Positions 1 to 7,731 of a DNA stretch of 64,000 nucleotides are shown here, one piece after another. The stretch comes from an uncultured Ruminococcus sp. Its GTDB lineage: Bacteria; Bacillota; Clostridia; Oscillospirales; Ruminococcaceae. The notes below the pieces were generated by a model, which worked only from the letters and a program-made list of their open reading frames with translations, was not told the DNA's origin and ran no database searches. The position numbers and the translations under genes are program-made. The stretch is from positions 434,001 through 498,000 of the forward strand of contig NZ_CAMYUE010000001.1 of the NCBI RefSeq assembly GCF_947301925.1, read 5' to 3'. Positions within the stretch are counted from its first letter, which is position 1. The number at the start of each line of letters is the position of its first letter.

Positions 1-120
1 GCCTCTAACGGGCGACGCGAGCTTTGTTACCAGCTCGGACCATAAAAGCGCCTGTGCCTTCCACGTTGACGCCTTACGGCTGACGCCCGTTGTTATTACT
101 ATTTTTCTATCGTATTGCAT
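1..120 (-). CDS. VapE-like phage primase/virulence-associated E protein, N-terminus (partial)
   Basis: This is the first 40 codons of a gene that leaves the window at position 1. It starts at an ATG (118-120) behind a GGGAGG site and opens MQYDRKIVITTGVSRKAS. That opening, followed by a TW-K-x-x-x-L-WSEL stretch, is typical of the N-terminus of the phage virulence-associated E / primase-like proteins. In that family it precedes a primase-polymerase domain and a helicase domain, which are not visible here. The gene lies 21 bases after the DNA polymerase stop, so it is the next gene of the same leftward replication operon. The call rests on the short N-terminal signature and on context. Confidence 0.6.
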   Translation of the reverse strand, partial: MQYDRKIVITTGVSRKASTWKAQALLWSELVTKLASPVRG

Positions 121-140
121 TTTTCTGCCTCCCTTAGAGG

Positions 141-2141
141 TTAGTCTTTCATGTAGTAGTTGCTCTCAAAGCCTGCTGCCTTGAGTGGGAGCCCCGGTGC
201 CCACGGTATCGGGGTGCCCATAAGGTCACACGCAGCGTCGACGCTTACCTGGTCTCGGCCGCAGTCTATGACCGCCTCGTCGTGTATGTGCATAACTACT
301 TGCAATCCTGCTGCATCGAGCCTTTCAAGAGTTACAGCAAGACAGTCTCGGGCTACCGCCTGCACTATATTCTCTGTGAGTTTACCGCCGTAGGTAGCAA
401 TGACGCCCCATTTGCCCGTTTTCTGATTGACGCCGTAGTAGTGCAGCGCCTGTTTACCGAGGTCATTCTCAGCAAGGAAAGGGTGAGGATAAAAGAGCTT
501 GCGGCCACTCGGGAGCTGCACTGTAAAAAAGTCAAGCCCTGCACCGCAGTCATATTCTCTTGCAAATATGATGTTCTGATTAATGCCGACTCTCTGACCT
601 GTTGCCATTACCTCAAGCGCAGCATTCTCGCAGGTGTACCAGAGATCTCTTATTCTCGGATTAGCCTTACGCCAACGCTGTACGATATCGGGAAGCTCGT
701 CCTCAGAGAGCCCCATATCAAGTGCGCCCATGTTAATAAGAGCACCCGCGCTGCCCTGGTAGCCGAGAGCGAGCTCGGCGACTTTACCCTTAGCGCGGAG
801 CGAATACTCAGGGTTGCCCTTCTTGATCTTCTCGATAGGGACGCCGAACATACTTGATGCAGAAGCCTCATAGATCTTACCGTGAGTGTTGAATACCTCA
901 AGTCTCCACTGCTCTCCTGCGAGCCATGCTATAACTCTTGCCTCAATGGCTGAGAAGTCCGCCACAACGAATTTGTTGCCCTCAGACGGGATGAATGCTG
1001 TTCTGATCAGCTGTGACAGTGTATCAGGCACATTACCATAAATGAGCTTTATTGCGGCCGTATTCTTATTTTTTACAAGGTCCCTGGCCGTATCTAAGGT
1101 ATCCATATAGTTTCGAGGAAGGTTCTGAACCTGTATGAGCCGCCCTGCCCAGCGCCCGGTGCGATTACCACCGTAGAACTGGAGGAGACCCCGCGCCCTT
1201 CCGTCACTGCAAATGCACGTTTCCATAGCCTCATATTTACTTACTGAAGACTTGCCGAGCTCGCGTCTGATCTCAAGCACTCGGTTCACGTCAGAGCTTG
1301 GTAAGTCACGGTCAAGTAATTCTGCGACTTTAGCTTTACTAAGTGTGTCGATGTCCTCAGACAGCTCCTTAGTAAGCCACTTCTTAAGCTGAGATACTGA
1401 CTTTGGATTTCTGAGACCCGTAAGCTTTGTAGCTTCGGCCATAAGCTCATCAGTAATACAAGCGTTGCAGTGGAGAGCGCCCTCGATGAGATCCCTGTCA
1501 AGATTAACGCCGTAAGCGTTGATCCTCATATCGAGTTCCCATTGTCTCTGTACATCATCACTGACGGGGAAGGCTGACAGTATACGCCATATACTGTTTT
1601 CTGAATAGACGTCCTGCATACAGTAGTCCTTGAAGATCTTCCACTTCTCGGGCTCATGCTGCGGCAGGTTACGCGTGCGGCCGCCGTTGGCCTTAGTAGG
1701 TTTACAAGGCTTGCAGAAGTAGCGGATGAGCGATTGCCCCACGCCCATTTTCTTTTTATCCTGCGGAAGCTTCAATGCCTCACCTATAGCGGCAAGCCCA
1801 CTGGGATAACCGAGGTAGAGGCCATGAAGCATTGTGCAACGCCACTGCTGCAACCATTCATTCTGAGTCTCCTGAGGCAGCTTGAGGTGCTTCGACAGAC
1901 AGTACCACTCAAACGCTGCATTGTATGCCCGTTTCGTAACATTAGGGTCAAGCATGGCGATCTCTATATCAAAAGGGATGCGCTCCCTGGCTGTAAGGTC
2001 AACTATCTGTACGGGCTCGTCATCAACACGATAGGCAAAAAGCAGTATTTGAAACTGAGGGGACTGCACATATTTGTACAGTCCCGATTTCTTCAGGTCA
2101 ACATCAGAATAAGTCTCGATGTCGATAGATAGATTAGTCAT
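141..2141 (-). CDS. Phage family A DNA polymerase
   Basis: Replicative DNA polymerase of 666 residues. The proofreading domain is first: DIET at residues 7-10 (Exo I), YNAAFEW near 73-79 (Exo II) and a YCMQDV Exo III region near 172. The polymerase palm follows, with motif A DFSAIEAR near 395, motif B beginning RAKGKVAELALGYQG, and motif C HDE (in MHIHDEAV) near the C-terminus. All the acidic metal ligands expected of an active enzyme are present. The ATG at 2141 shares one base with the TGA of the upstream ssDNA-binding protein (TGATG), so translation is probably coupled. A longer reading from 2204 would run back into that upstream gene. It copies phage DNA, probably with the VapE-type primase next to it. 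Confidence 0.93.
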   Translation of the reverse strand: MTNLSIDIETYSDVDLKKSGLYKYVQSPQFQILLFAYRVDDEPVQIVDLTARERIPFDIEIAMLDPNVTKRAYNAAFEWYCLSKHLKLPQETQNEWLQQWRCTMLHGLYLGYPSGLAAIGEALKLPQDKKKMGVGQSLIRYFCKPCKPTKANGGRTRNLPQHEPEKWKIFKDYCMQDVYSENSIWRILSAFPVSDDVQRQWELDMRINAYGVNLDRDLIEGALHCNACITDELMAEATKLTGLRNPKSVSQLKKWLTKELSEDIDTLSKAKVAELLDRDLPSSDVNRVLEIRRELGKSSVSKYEAMETCICSDGRARGLLQFYGGNRTGRWAGRLIQVQNLPRNYMDTLDTARDLVKNKNTAAIKLIYGNVPDTLSQLIRTAFIPSEGNKFVVADFSAIEARVIAWLAGEQWRLEVFNTHGKIYEASASSMFGVPIEKIKKGNPEYSLRAKGKVAELALGYQGSAGALINMGALDMGLSEDELPDIVQRWRKANPRIRDLWYTCENAALEVMATGQRVGINQNIIFAREYDCGAGLDFFTVQLPSGRKLFYPHPFLAENDLGKQALHYYGVNQKTGKWGVIATYGGKLTENIVQAVARDCLAVTLERLDAAGLQVVMHIHDEAVIDCGRDQVSVDAACDLMGTPIPWAPGLPLKAAGFESNYYMKD

Positions 2142-2923
2142 CAGAACGGGAGCGGTCCGCCAGGGAAGCCCTGAGCCGGGGCAGGCTGAGACTGAGGCTC
2201 CCATGTAGCAGCTCCGTAAAGCTGCTGTGACTGCTGCGGCTGCTGCTGATAGGGAGCAGGCTGCTGCACAGGTGCTGAGTAAGGCTGCTGCGTATATGCA
2301 GGCTGCTGCGCGGGTGCTCCGTACTGCTGTGCAGGCATACCGTACTGCTGCGGCTGCTGCTGATAAGGAGCAGGCTGTCCAGGAGTAAAGGCAGCGGCTG
2401 CACTGCCGAAGTCCTGAGCTGCGGTCGAGCCGCCGCCGAGGGGCTCACCGTCGCGCAGCTTCTGTACGTTGCCGAGTCCGCAGCCGATGCCCTTCTTGCC
2501 TGCCTGATTGTAGGCGAAGAACCTTATGGATACTCTGCCGTAGCAACCGCTGTAAACAGAGGTAGCAGAAAGAATGGGCTGACAGTTTTCATCAACGACC
2601 TCAGGTTTCTGCTTTGTACTTGCCGTGAATACCCAACAGCCGCGGCACTCCTCACCGAATGGCTCACCGTTAGGACGGCGACCGTCGCCGTCGTGGATCG
2701 GGATCGCAGGCATAGCGGGCATCTGGCCGCCAAACTTTGTTGCTACACCGTTCTGAAGCTCTGCCTGTATCTCTCTGTCGATCGCTGCCTTTGTGGCTGT
2801 ATCGCTCTTAGGGAGCAGGACGGTTACCTGGTACTTAGGATCTCCGCCGTTCTGGTTAGCTCTGGGCTCGAATAAACTTACATAGGAGAGTCGTACTTCT
2901 CCTGTTACGATAGTGTTTGACAT
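2141..2923 (-). CDS. DUF2815 family phage single-stranded DNA-binding protein
   Basis: 260 residues in two parts. The first ~170 residues form the DUF2815 domain (starts MSNTIVTGEVRLSYV and contains YQVTVLLPK), a phage ssDNA-binding, OB-fold-like family. The tail is a long low-complexity stretch rich in Gln, Pro, Ala and Tyr (roughly residues 170-255) ending GGPLPF. A flexible tail with a short conserved tip is also seen in SSB proteins, where the tip docks partner proteins; that role here is inference. An AAGGAGG-type site precedes the ATG. The gene sits between the DUF2800 nuclease and the DNA polymerase, the usual phage replication/recombination order. Confidence 0.85.
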   Translation of the reverse strand: MSNTIVTGEVRLSYVSLFEPRANQNGGDPKYQVTVLLPKSDTATKAAIDREIQAELQNGVATKFGGQMPAMPAIPIHDGDGRRPNGEPFGEECRGCWVFTASTKQKPEVVDENCQPILSATSVYSGCYGRVSIRFFAYNQAGKKGIGCGLGNVQKLRDGEPLGGGSTAAQDFGSAAAAFTPGQPAPYQQQPQQYGMPAQQYGAPAQQPAYTQQPYSAPVQQPAPYQQQPQQSQQLYGAATWEPQSQPAPAQGFPGGPLPF

Positions 2924-2941
2924 ATTGATAGTCCTCCTTGA

Positions 2942-4111
2942 TTACTTAAAGTCTTCCGCTGCGGACGTCCCCTGGACGTATGCAGCTCTTTTGTCTGAGA
3001 TCGGTGCAAGCGCAGGCTTGCCCTTGGACTTCTCGACGAGATCCGAGAAGCTGTCCGTGAATACCTTCTTGCCGAGCAACTTCTCAAGTGCTGCAGGCGA
3101 GAGAACCTTACGCTCATAGGCGAGGTCGCTGCTCTGTCCGATAGACTCAAGACGCTTCGGCACGTCGTCAGGATTGATAAAGGCTCTTGTGCCTCTGCCC
3201 TCGACTGCCTTCCAACCGCTGAGCTCACCGCCGTCGAGGATCTTGGCGAGTGCATACTCCTTGAGGTCCTCGTACCATGCTACGAGCTGCGCTCCCTTTG
3301 TGAGAGCTTCCGCGAGCTCTGCATCGTTAAGCATCGGATCCGTAGCGGTCGGATCGTTGTCGGGCTTTCTGAACTCATACTGTGCAAGCGCAAGGTTGTC
3401 CGCAGCACGCTTCTTGCAAGTCGCTGCAACCTTGCAGAACCTGCAGTGCTCACCGCTCTTGAACTCTCCCTGGCCGCTGAACGCGAGCTGTGCTGTGGGC
3501 TGTATAGAGAAGCCCCATGCGAGGAGATCGGCGGTGCTTATCGACCAGTCGTCAATATTGCTAAGTCTCGGCTGTACGATATGCAGCGTTATCTTATTGA
3601 AGCTGTATATGAGGCCGAACTTGCTGATAGCTCCGAGGGCGTAAAGTTTGAGCTGAGGGTTGTCCTCAGGTGAGACAAGTACGCCCTTGCCGTACTTAAA
3701 GTCGATCACATGAAGCTCATCGCCGAACAGTATCAGACAGTCGGCCGTGCCGGAGCCCTCAGGGGCGAATGTGCTATAGTCGACCTGCTCCTCGGCTCTG
3801 ATCGTAGGCGGCCCGTTGAAACTTGTAGCGATCTTCTTTATGTAGTCGAGATACTCCTCGGTGTATCCGTCCATTTCGGGCTGATACAGCGGATCACTCT
3901 TGAGCTTCTTGAGATTAGCGGTGATAGACCGCTTAGGTATGGCAGATATGTAGCCTCTGAGCTTGATCTCACACATTGCATGGGCGAGTGTACCCTCAGC
4001 TGCATAGCTGCTTTCCTTGTCATCTGCTCCTGCATTGAGCTTAGCGGAAGGTGGACAGTTAAGCCACCTTGCCGAAGAGCTTGCAGAAAGGAGCGCGTGC
4101 GTTCCTGGCAT
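2942..4111 (-). CDS. DUF2800 family PD-(D/E)XK nuclease (Cas4/RecB-like)
   Basis: 389 residues, likely the recombination exonuclease partner of the DUF2815 protein. The nuclease core is visible as GTADC (D124) followed by VIDFKYGKG (D137, K139), the D...DxK pattern of PD-(D/E)XK enzymes. Cys19 near the N-terminus together with the C-x2-C-x5-C group near residues 222-231 matches the four-cysteine iron-sulfur cluster of Cas4 and AddB-type nucleases. The ATG overlaps the stop of the upstream gene by one base (TAATG). Domain identity is secure. DNA end resection for phage recombination is the family's expected role rather than something shown here. Confidence 0.88.
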   Translation of the reverse strand: MPGTHALLSASSSARWLNCPPSAKLNAGADDKESSYAAEGTLAHAMCEIKLRGYISAIPKRSITANLKKLKSDPLYQPEMDGYTEEYLDYIKKIATSFNGPPTIRAEEQVDYSTFAPEGSGTADCLILFGDELHVIDFKYGKGVLVSPEDNPQLKLYALGAISKFGLIYSFNKITLHIVQPRLSNIDDWSISTADLLAWGFSIQPTAQLAFSGQGEFKSGEHCRFCKVAATCKKRAADNLALAQYEFRKPDNDPTATDPMLNDAELAEALTKGAQLVAWYEDLKEYALAKILDGGELSGWKAVEGRGTRAFINPDDVPKRLESIGQSSDLAYERKVLSPAALEKLLGKKVFTDSFSDLVEKSKGKPALAPISDKRAAYVQGTSAAEDFK

Positions 4112-4632
4112 TACAGTACACCTCCGAGAGAGCGCAGGCCGTTAGCAAACTCACCGTATCTTGCCTGGGGGAGCTCTGCAAGTGAGCTGACGCCGAAGGA
4201 AGCAATGAGCTTCTGGAGATCTGCGAGCTTGCCAGAGTCAGCGAGCGGACCGCAAGCTGCCTGCAGCTGTGCTATAGAGTACATCGGTGCCGATGTCGGA
4301 GCTCCTGTTACCTGGGGCGGAGCCTGTGTCTGAGGCTGCGCCTGAGGAGGCTGCTGCGGCATGGGCTGCGCTGTATACGCAGGTGCTCCGGTATACACAG
4401 GAGCCTGAGGGGTGGCAGGAACAGGAGCAGGAACAGGAGCAGGAGCGTTGTTGTAAGGAGATCCACCGAACTGCTGCACAGCGGTCTGCGCGGGGGCTGT
4501 CTGCACGGCGGGCATAGCCGCAGGAGCAGGTGCCTCTACCTTATAAGGGTACTCGTTGGACAAGAGGGCGATTACCTTTTTCGCCGACTCTGTTGTTACC
4601 TGGATAGTCATCTCGAATGTCTTCTCGTTCAT
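4111..4632 (-). CDS. Pro/Ala-rich phage early protein (often labelled 'rrp5-like')
   Basis: 173 residues. A short N-terminal segment (about 1-35) is followed by a low-complexity linker rich in Pro, Ala, Gln and Val. The conserved C-terminal part (about 120-173) contains YSIAQLQAACGPLADSGK and ends GEFANGLRSLGGVL. Proteins with this C-terminus recur in clostridial phages directly upstream of DUF2800 and DUF2815 genes and are frequently annotated 'rRNA biogenesis protein rrp5', a name with no functional support. The tail resembles a small helical docking domain. The start follows a GGAGG site. It probably acts with the nuclease and SSB, judged only by position. Confidence 0.7.
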   Translation of the reverse strand: MNEKTFEMTIQVTTESAKKVIALLSNEYPYKVEAPAPAAMPAVQTAPAQTAVQQFGGSPYNNAPAPVPAPVPATPQAPVYTGAPAYTAQPMPQQPPQAQPQTQAPPQVTGAPTSAPMYSIAQLQAACGPLADSGKLADLQKLIASFGVSSLAELPQARYGEFANGLRSLGGVL

Positions 4633-4735
4633 AATTATTTACCTCCGTATTGATTATATTTGTACACCATTTGCAGGTGTCACCTATGATTTCAATGCTG
4701 CCGCAGTAAGGGCAGTGCTTAGGATGAGCGCCCAT
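4541..4735 (-). CDS. Small zinc-ribbon protein
   Basis: 64-codon frame whose N-terminal part carries CPYC (from residue 8) and CKWC (from residue 21), a four-cysteine zinc ribbon. The last ~30 codons overlap the start of the downstream gene by 92 bases, which is long, and the site in front of the ATG is weak. The gene overlaps the end of the FlbD-like gene by 17 bases. The CxxC pair is the main reason to accept it as real. Confidence 0.5.
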   Translation of the reverse strand: MGAHPKHCPYCGSIEIIGDTCKWCTNIINTEVNNYEREDIRDDYPGNNRVGEKGNRPLVQRVPL

Positions 4736-4907
4736 TTAGCTTCACCCTACGTATCTTGGCCATGATCTCCGGGATCGTATCCTTTACACGGAGTAAGCCG
4801 ACAATGTGGCAGGTTATTTCGCGGTAACTTCCTCTGTCGTGCATCTCCTTTATTATGTCGATGTCGAGCTCGAAGTTTACGCCGTCGATGTCAGTTAATG
4901 TTATCAT
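4719..4907 (-). CDS. FlbD-like small protein
   Basis: 62 residues beginning MITLTDIDG, with a short beta-rich pattern and the C-terminal PEIMAKIRR helix. This resembles the small FlbD family of flagellar operons, copies of which also occur in phages. No flagellar genes are nearby, so any flagellar role is unlikely. The ATG lies inside the stop of the upstream disrupted frame (ATGA), consistent with one operon. Its function is not known. Confidence 0.5.
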   Translation of the reverse strand: MITLTDIDGVNFELDIDIIKEMHDRGSYREITCHIVGLLRVKDTIPEIMAKIRRVKLNGRSS

Positions 4908-5108
4908 TCTGGATCCTCCTTCTTACTGTGTCTTGCATCACATACCCTGATCGTCATATCACGCGCCACCTGATAGGGGACACACAGGCAGCGGCCGACA
5001 ATCTTTATAAGAGAGTCAATGGCAAGCATCGCCTCCGCTGATAGTTCAAGGGGGGGGGCCTGCTGCGCTTATCTCTGCTTCTTTTTCTTTTACTTTTATC
5101 TCTAACAT
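4904..5108 (-). pseudogene. Small phage gene interrupted at a C9/G9 homopolymer
   Basis: Read on the minus strand, an ATG at 5106-5108 opens a frame beginning MLEIKVKEKEAEISAAG. It runs into a run of nine C (G9 at 5050-5058 on the plus strand) and stops at once. Removing one C restores a single frame of 67 codons that continues LELSAEAMLAIDSLIKIVG and ends exactly in an ATGA overlap with the FlbD-like gene. The downstream part alone could also start at the internal ATG 5027-5029 (41 residues). The disruption could be a real slip, a phase-variable tract or a sequencing error. No family is recognised. Confidence 0.5.
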
Positions 5109-5137
5109 TTGACATTTTCCTTCCTATGTGGTAAAAT
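5109..5137 (+). promoter_or_regulatory. Strong rightward promoter inside the leftward early operon
   Basis: A perfect -35 TTGACA (5109-5114), a 17-nt spacer and a TAAAAT -10 (5132-5137) point to the right, against the direction of the surrounding phage genes. Transcription would start near 5144 and meets a terminator at 5163 within 20-40 nt. Confidence 0.6.
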
Positions 5138-5143
5138 GTACCT

Positions 5144-5187
5144 GAAAGCTATTTTTGTGTTTGCTCCCTTCGGGGAGCTTTTTTCTT
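5144..5187 (+). ncRNA. Candidate ~40-nt RNA ending in an intrinsic terminator
   Basis: Directly after the rightward promoter comes a short stretch and then a hairpin, GCTCCC (5163-5168), loop TTCG, GGGAGC (5173-5178), followed by TTTTTTCTTTT. Together they make a self-contained promoter-terminator unit of about 40 nt antisense to the operon spacer, just before the 3' end of the 5188-5520 gene. No coding potential. The RNA itself is inferred. Confidence 0.4.
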
Positions 5188-5520
5188 TTACAGTGAAGCT
5201 GCAGTCTCTATGAGGTCAATAGCTTCCTTTGCGCTTACACTTTCGACGCCGCTCTCTTTCAGCCGTGCGACCATTGACTGCCCATTTCTGTACCTTCTGA
5301 GGCAACGTTCACAACTCTGATTAAGCGATTCAAGAGCCATTCCGCATATCTTCATCAAGTCCTCGTATTTACGAGCAGTCCTGAGCTGGGAAGCTCCGCC
5401 TACAACTTGATAATTATTATAGTACTTTTCGTACTTAGCTTCTGCATCGGCCATTACGCGCATTATAAGCGCACGATTATGCTCTTTGCGTTGATCCTCA
5501 ATTTTCTCTTCGTCGTACAT
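5188..5520 (-). CDS. Hypothetical phage protein, helical
   Basis: 110 residues, strongly charged in the N-terminal third (MYDEEKIEDQRKEHNRAL) with long predicted helices and a cysteine pair CERC near residue 71. No family recognised. It belongs to the leftward early operon, between the DUF3846 gene and the disrupted small gene. Confidence 0.65.
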   Translation of the reverse strand: MYDEEKIEDQRKEHNRALIMRVMADAEAKYEKYYNNYQVVGGASQLRTARKYEDLMKICGMALESLNQSCERCLRRYRNGQSMVARLKESGVESVSAKEAIDLIETAASL

Positions 5521-5539
5521 TTTTATTCTCCCTTCATCT

Positions 5540-5839
5540 TTAGCCTCCGAACCTTAGCTTTATTCGGAGTGCCACTTCTGCCGGTATATCAGTAAATTCT
5601 TCACCGTCGACGCCTACAATGATCGCGGGCCCAACGATTTTAGTGCCTGCAATCGCAGAAGCTATGATGTTAGGAAACATCTGGTGAAGCCGTCCTTCCT
5701 CGTTAACGACCATAGCCGCCTGCCCCGGTACCAATGTAACTACTTCTATGTATCCGAGAACGGCCGCCTGCAGCGCATCAAGTGTATTTGCAATGTCGAT
5801 TTCGCTGGGCCCCGATCTGTCTACCCGTATCGCTTTCAA
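5540..5839 (-). CDS. DUF3846 family phage protein
   Basis: About 99 residues. The pattern of an early LDALQAAVLGYIEVV helix-strand, then VVNEEGRLH and a C-terminal GEEFTDIP is that of DUF3846, a small domain of unknown function common in phages and plasmids. I place the start at the TTG (5837-5839), giving MKAIRVDRSG. It lies 8-9 nt behind a GAGGAGG site, whereas the GTG at 5848 sits inside that site. Confidence 0.7.
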   Translation of the reverse strand: MKAIRVDRSGPSEIDIANTLDALQAAVLGYIEVVTLVPGQAAMVVNEEGRLHQMFPNIIASAIAGTKIVGPAIIVGVDGEEFTDIPAEVALRIKLRFGG

Positions 5840-5852
5840 CTCAATCACCTCC

Positions 5853-6083
5853 TCAAATTCTTTTCAGCACGTCGCGCGCCAGGGCAGACAAGCTGTCACC
5901 TGTGACATTGATCTTGCGGTCAGACGAGTAACCTTCTGATGTCAACCAGTATACTGTTACGATCTCGATCTCGTCATCGAGTATCTCATACTCAGCCTTT
6001 AAGATGTCTCTGTCAATCGCCTTGAGGAGCTGAAGCAGCTCATGGCGGACGAAGTTAAACTTCTGCTCATGTACCTTATCCAC
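5853..6083 (-). CDS. Hypothetical small phage protein
   Basis: 76 residues from a GTG start (6081-6083) behind AAAGGACGG. It has an N-terminal helical part and a central acidic strand segment (ILDDEIEIVTVYWL). The start overlaps the stop of the upstream gene by eight bases. No family recognised. Confidence 0.55.
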   Translation of the reverse strand: MDKVHEQKFNFVRHELLQLLKAIDRDILKAEYEILDDEIEIVTVYWLTSEGYSSDRKINVTGDSLSALARDVLKRI

Positions 6084-6705
6084 TTATATCACCGTCCTTT
6101 CGTAGAGTTTCTATCTGCAGCATCTCTGCGCTGAAGAACTCGACGTATTTTGCGAGCTCCTGGTCTTTAGCATCGAGCTGAGCCTTGAGCTCGCGCCGCT
6201 CTTTTATCAGCCCTGCGACCTTTTTGCGGATACTGTCGAGAACCTCGTCCTCAGAGAAGATCTGTTTAGGCATACTGCCTATTATGATCGGCTCAGGCTC
6301 GTTCTGCTTCTTTTCTCTCTGCGCAGCTAAGGAAGCCTCAAATATCTGCTGCTTCTCCTCCTGTGAGATGTTTGCTGTTTTGCTGTGCTCCTGCTCCTCG
6401 ATTTGTTCTCCTTTGCTGAGAGCGGCATCGAAGTCCTTGACGGCCTCAACGGCTTCGTTGATTATAGCCTGCTCCTTTGGAGCTTCGTCTATCAGCTCAT
6501 CTTCGATGTGCTTCTTCTTGTGGCTGCCGCCGTTGAGGATCCTCAGATTGATACCGTGCTCTTTGAGGATATCTTTGATAATGCCTATTGATGACTCGTG
6601 CAGGTCTGCTTCGATCTGTACCTGCTTGCGCTTGTCCTTTGCACCGAGAATGTTTCTGACGATAATAGACTGCTCATTCTCGGAAATAGCTTTGCATTTG
6701 CTCAT
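6076..6705 (-). CDS. Hypothetical phage protein with coiled-coil segments
   Basis: 209 residues from the ATG at 6703-6705 (MSKCKAISENEQ), which is correctly spaced from AAAGGAG; earlier starts overlap that site. The N-terminal 60 residues look like a helix-turn-helix-type unit (residues of the form EADLHESSIGIIKDILKEHG). An acidic Gln/Glu-rich middle and a long C-terminal coiled coil (about residues 160-205) follow. Possibly a DNA-binding or replication accessory protein; this is inference. Confidence 0.6.
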   Translation of the reverse strand: MSKCKAISENEQSIIVRNILGAKDKRKQVQIEADLHESSIGIIKDILKEHGINLRILNGGSHKKKHIEDELIDEAPKEQAIINEAVEAVKDFDAALSKGEQIEEQEHSKTANISQEEKQQIFEASLAAQREKKQNEPEPIIIGSMPKQIFSEDEVLDSIRKKVAGLIKERRELKAQLDAKDQELAKYVEFFSAEMLQIETLRKDGDISG

Positions 6706-6719
6706 GCCCATGTACTCCT

Positions 6720-6938
6720 TTACTTCTTGATTGATGCCCACAAGCTGCGCCTGTTACGGTAAACAGCCCAACTGTCGCTCACCTTCTTGTATGCCCCTGG
6801 TCTCAGTGCTTCTCTCCTTGCGTCTGACTTCTCCTGTGAGATCCTACGCAGCTCAATGCGAAGTCTGCGCAGGCAGTAAAGCTCGAAGCAAGAGAGCACG
6901 ATAATAAGTGTCTCACCCAGTAACTCGATCCTGTCCAT
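6720..6938 (-). CDS. Small membrane-anchored phage protein
   Basis: 72 residues from the ATG at 6936-6938 with an AAGGAGG site. A hydrophobic stretch at about residues 5-20 (LLGETLIIVLSCFELYCL) is followed by a strongly basic Arg/Lys-rich tail, the arrangement of a single-pass anchor with a cytoplasmic tail. No family recognised. A longer upstream reading has no ribosome binding site. Confidence 0.55.
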   Translation of the reverse strand: MDRIELLGETLIIVLSCFELYCLRRLRIELRRISQEKSDARREALRPGAYKKVSDSWAVYRNRRSLWASIKK

Positions 6939-6949
6939 GATCTGCCTCC

Positions 6950-7213
6950 TTACTGCACACCGAATTGACAGCACCACCAACGAACGAAGTGTCCTGTCGG
7001 TATCACGAAGCCTGCGTTGACCTTGCCCGGCTGCTTCTGTGCGATGCCCAGGTATCCGTGCTGCGTGATCGCATTGCGAACGCTGTCCTCGGAGCAGTGC
7101 CACCACTCAGCCAGTACCTTGACGGGTATCTGGAAGGGGTGAGCCTCGACGATCTCGGCAAGTTTCTCAGTATCCTGTGCGATAAACTCTTTGATCTTAT
7201 CCGTTCCTGTCAT
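6950..7213 (-). CDS. Small HTH-type phage protein
   Basis: 87 residues from the ATG at 7211-7213, behind AAAGGAG. The stretch VKVLAEWWHCSEDSVRNAI at about residues 30-48 has the spacing of a helix-turn-helix. An aromatic C-terminus follows (FVRWWCCQF). Probably DNA binding. Confidence 0.5.
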   Translation of the reverse strand: MTGTDKIKEFIAQDTEKLAEIVEAHPFQIPVKVLAEWWHCSEDSVRNAITQHGYLGIAQKQPGKVNAGFVIPTGHFVRWWCCQFGVQ

Positions 7214-7227
7214 AGTGATCGCTCCTT

Positions 7228-7434
7228 TCACTCGCTGTCCTCGTCGTCATCATCGTTGTAAACGACCTCGACGTGCTCGTAAGCAAACTTTATGAGCTTA
7301 TTTGCGATAGCTGCCTTGCTTCTTCCTGTCTTGGCTACAAGCTCGTCAAGCAGTGCATTAGAGCAGCCGTCTACTCTGATAACTGTATCCTTGGACATCT
7401 TGCTTGGTTTGCCTTTGATGATAAGCTTATCCAT
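7228..7434 (-). CDS. Ribbon-helix-helix (Arc/CopG-like) protein
   Basis: 68 residues. The order is a short strand TVIRVD, helix NALLDELVAKTG and helix SKAAIANKLIKFAYEHV, the layout of the Arc/MetJ/CopG fold. A tail of Asp and Glu residues closes it. The ATG follows AAGGAGG. Likely a small phage transcription regulator binding as a dimer. Confidence 0.65.
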   Translation of the reverse strand: MDKLIIKGKPSKMSKDTVIRVDGCSNALLDELVAKTGRSKAAIANKLIKFAYEHVEVVYNDDDDEDSE

Positions 7435-7458
7435 GTACCCCTGCCTCCTTTCTATATC

Positions 7459-7692
7459 TTATCCTCGTCCTCCGTCTATGTACTCGTCAATCACGCACTT
7501 GCACAGTTCGCCAATGAATGATCTGAAAGATTTAAAGTACATAGCTTTCTTTGCTTCGTCCAACTTATCTCTCGGAGCGACAACAGTTAAACCACCTATG
7601 CTTCCGTCGTCAAGTACTGATATGACGAAGTACGCCTCTGCGTGTTCCATTACATTATCGGGCAAGGCGATTGTTGTATATTTTACATTCAT
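7459..7692 (-). CDS. Hypothetical small phage protein
   Basis: 77 residues, ATG at 7690-7692 behind AAAGGAGG. Mixed alpha/beta character; not recognised. It is the first gene downstream of the repressor-type operator at 7710-7731, so its expression may be controlled separately from the Cro-like gene in front of it. Confidence 0.55.
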   Translation of the reverse strand: MNVKYTTIALPDNVMEHAEAYFVISVLDDGSIGGLTVVAPRDKLDEAKKAMYFKSFRSFIGELCKCVIDEYIDGGRG

Positions 7693-7709
7693 TTAGCCTT
7701 CCTCCTTTG

Positions 7710-7731
7710 TTAGTTTCCTTTAGGAAACTAA
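7710..7731. promoter_or_regulatory. Phage operator palindrome (distal copy)
   Basis: Arms TTAGTTTCC and GGAAACTAA are perfectly inverted around TTTA. The same core (GTTTCC-TTTA-GGAAAC) recurs in the switch region at 7961-7979 and as half-sites near 8011-8024 and 8056-8065. This copy overlaps the last codons of the Cro-like gene and lies in front of the next gene. Confidence 0.7.

Noticed and set aside
2141-2204. Longer N-terminus for the DNA polymerase
   Set aside because: The extra 21 codons lie inside the DUF2815 gene and have no ribosome site; the TGATG overlap at 2141 gives a natural coupled start.
4111-4632. 'rRNA biogenesis protein rrp5' as a functional name
   Set aside because: This label is copied between phage proteins through low-complexity similarity; nothing in the sequence supports an rRNA role.
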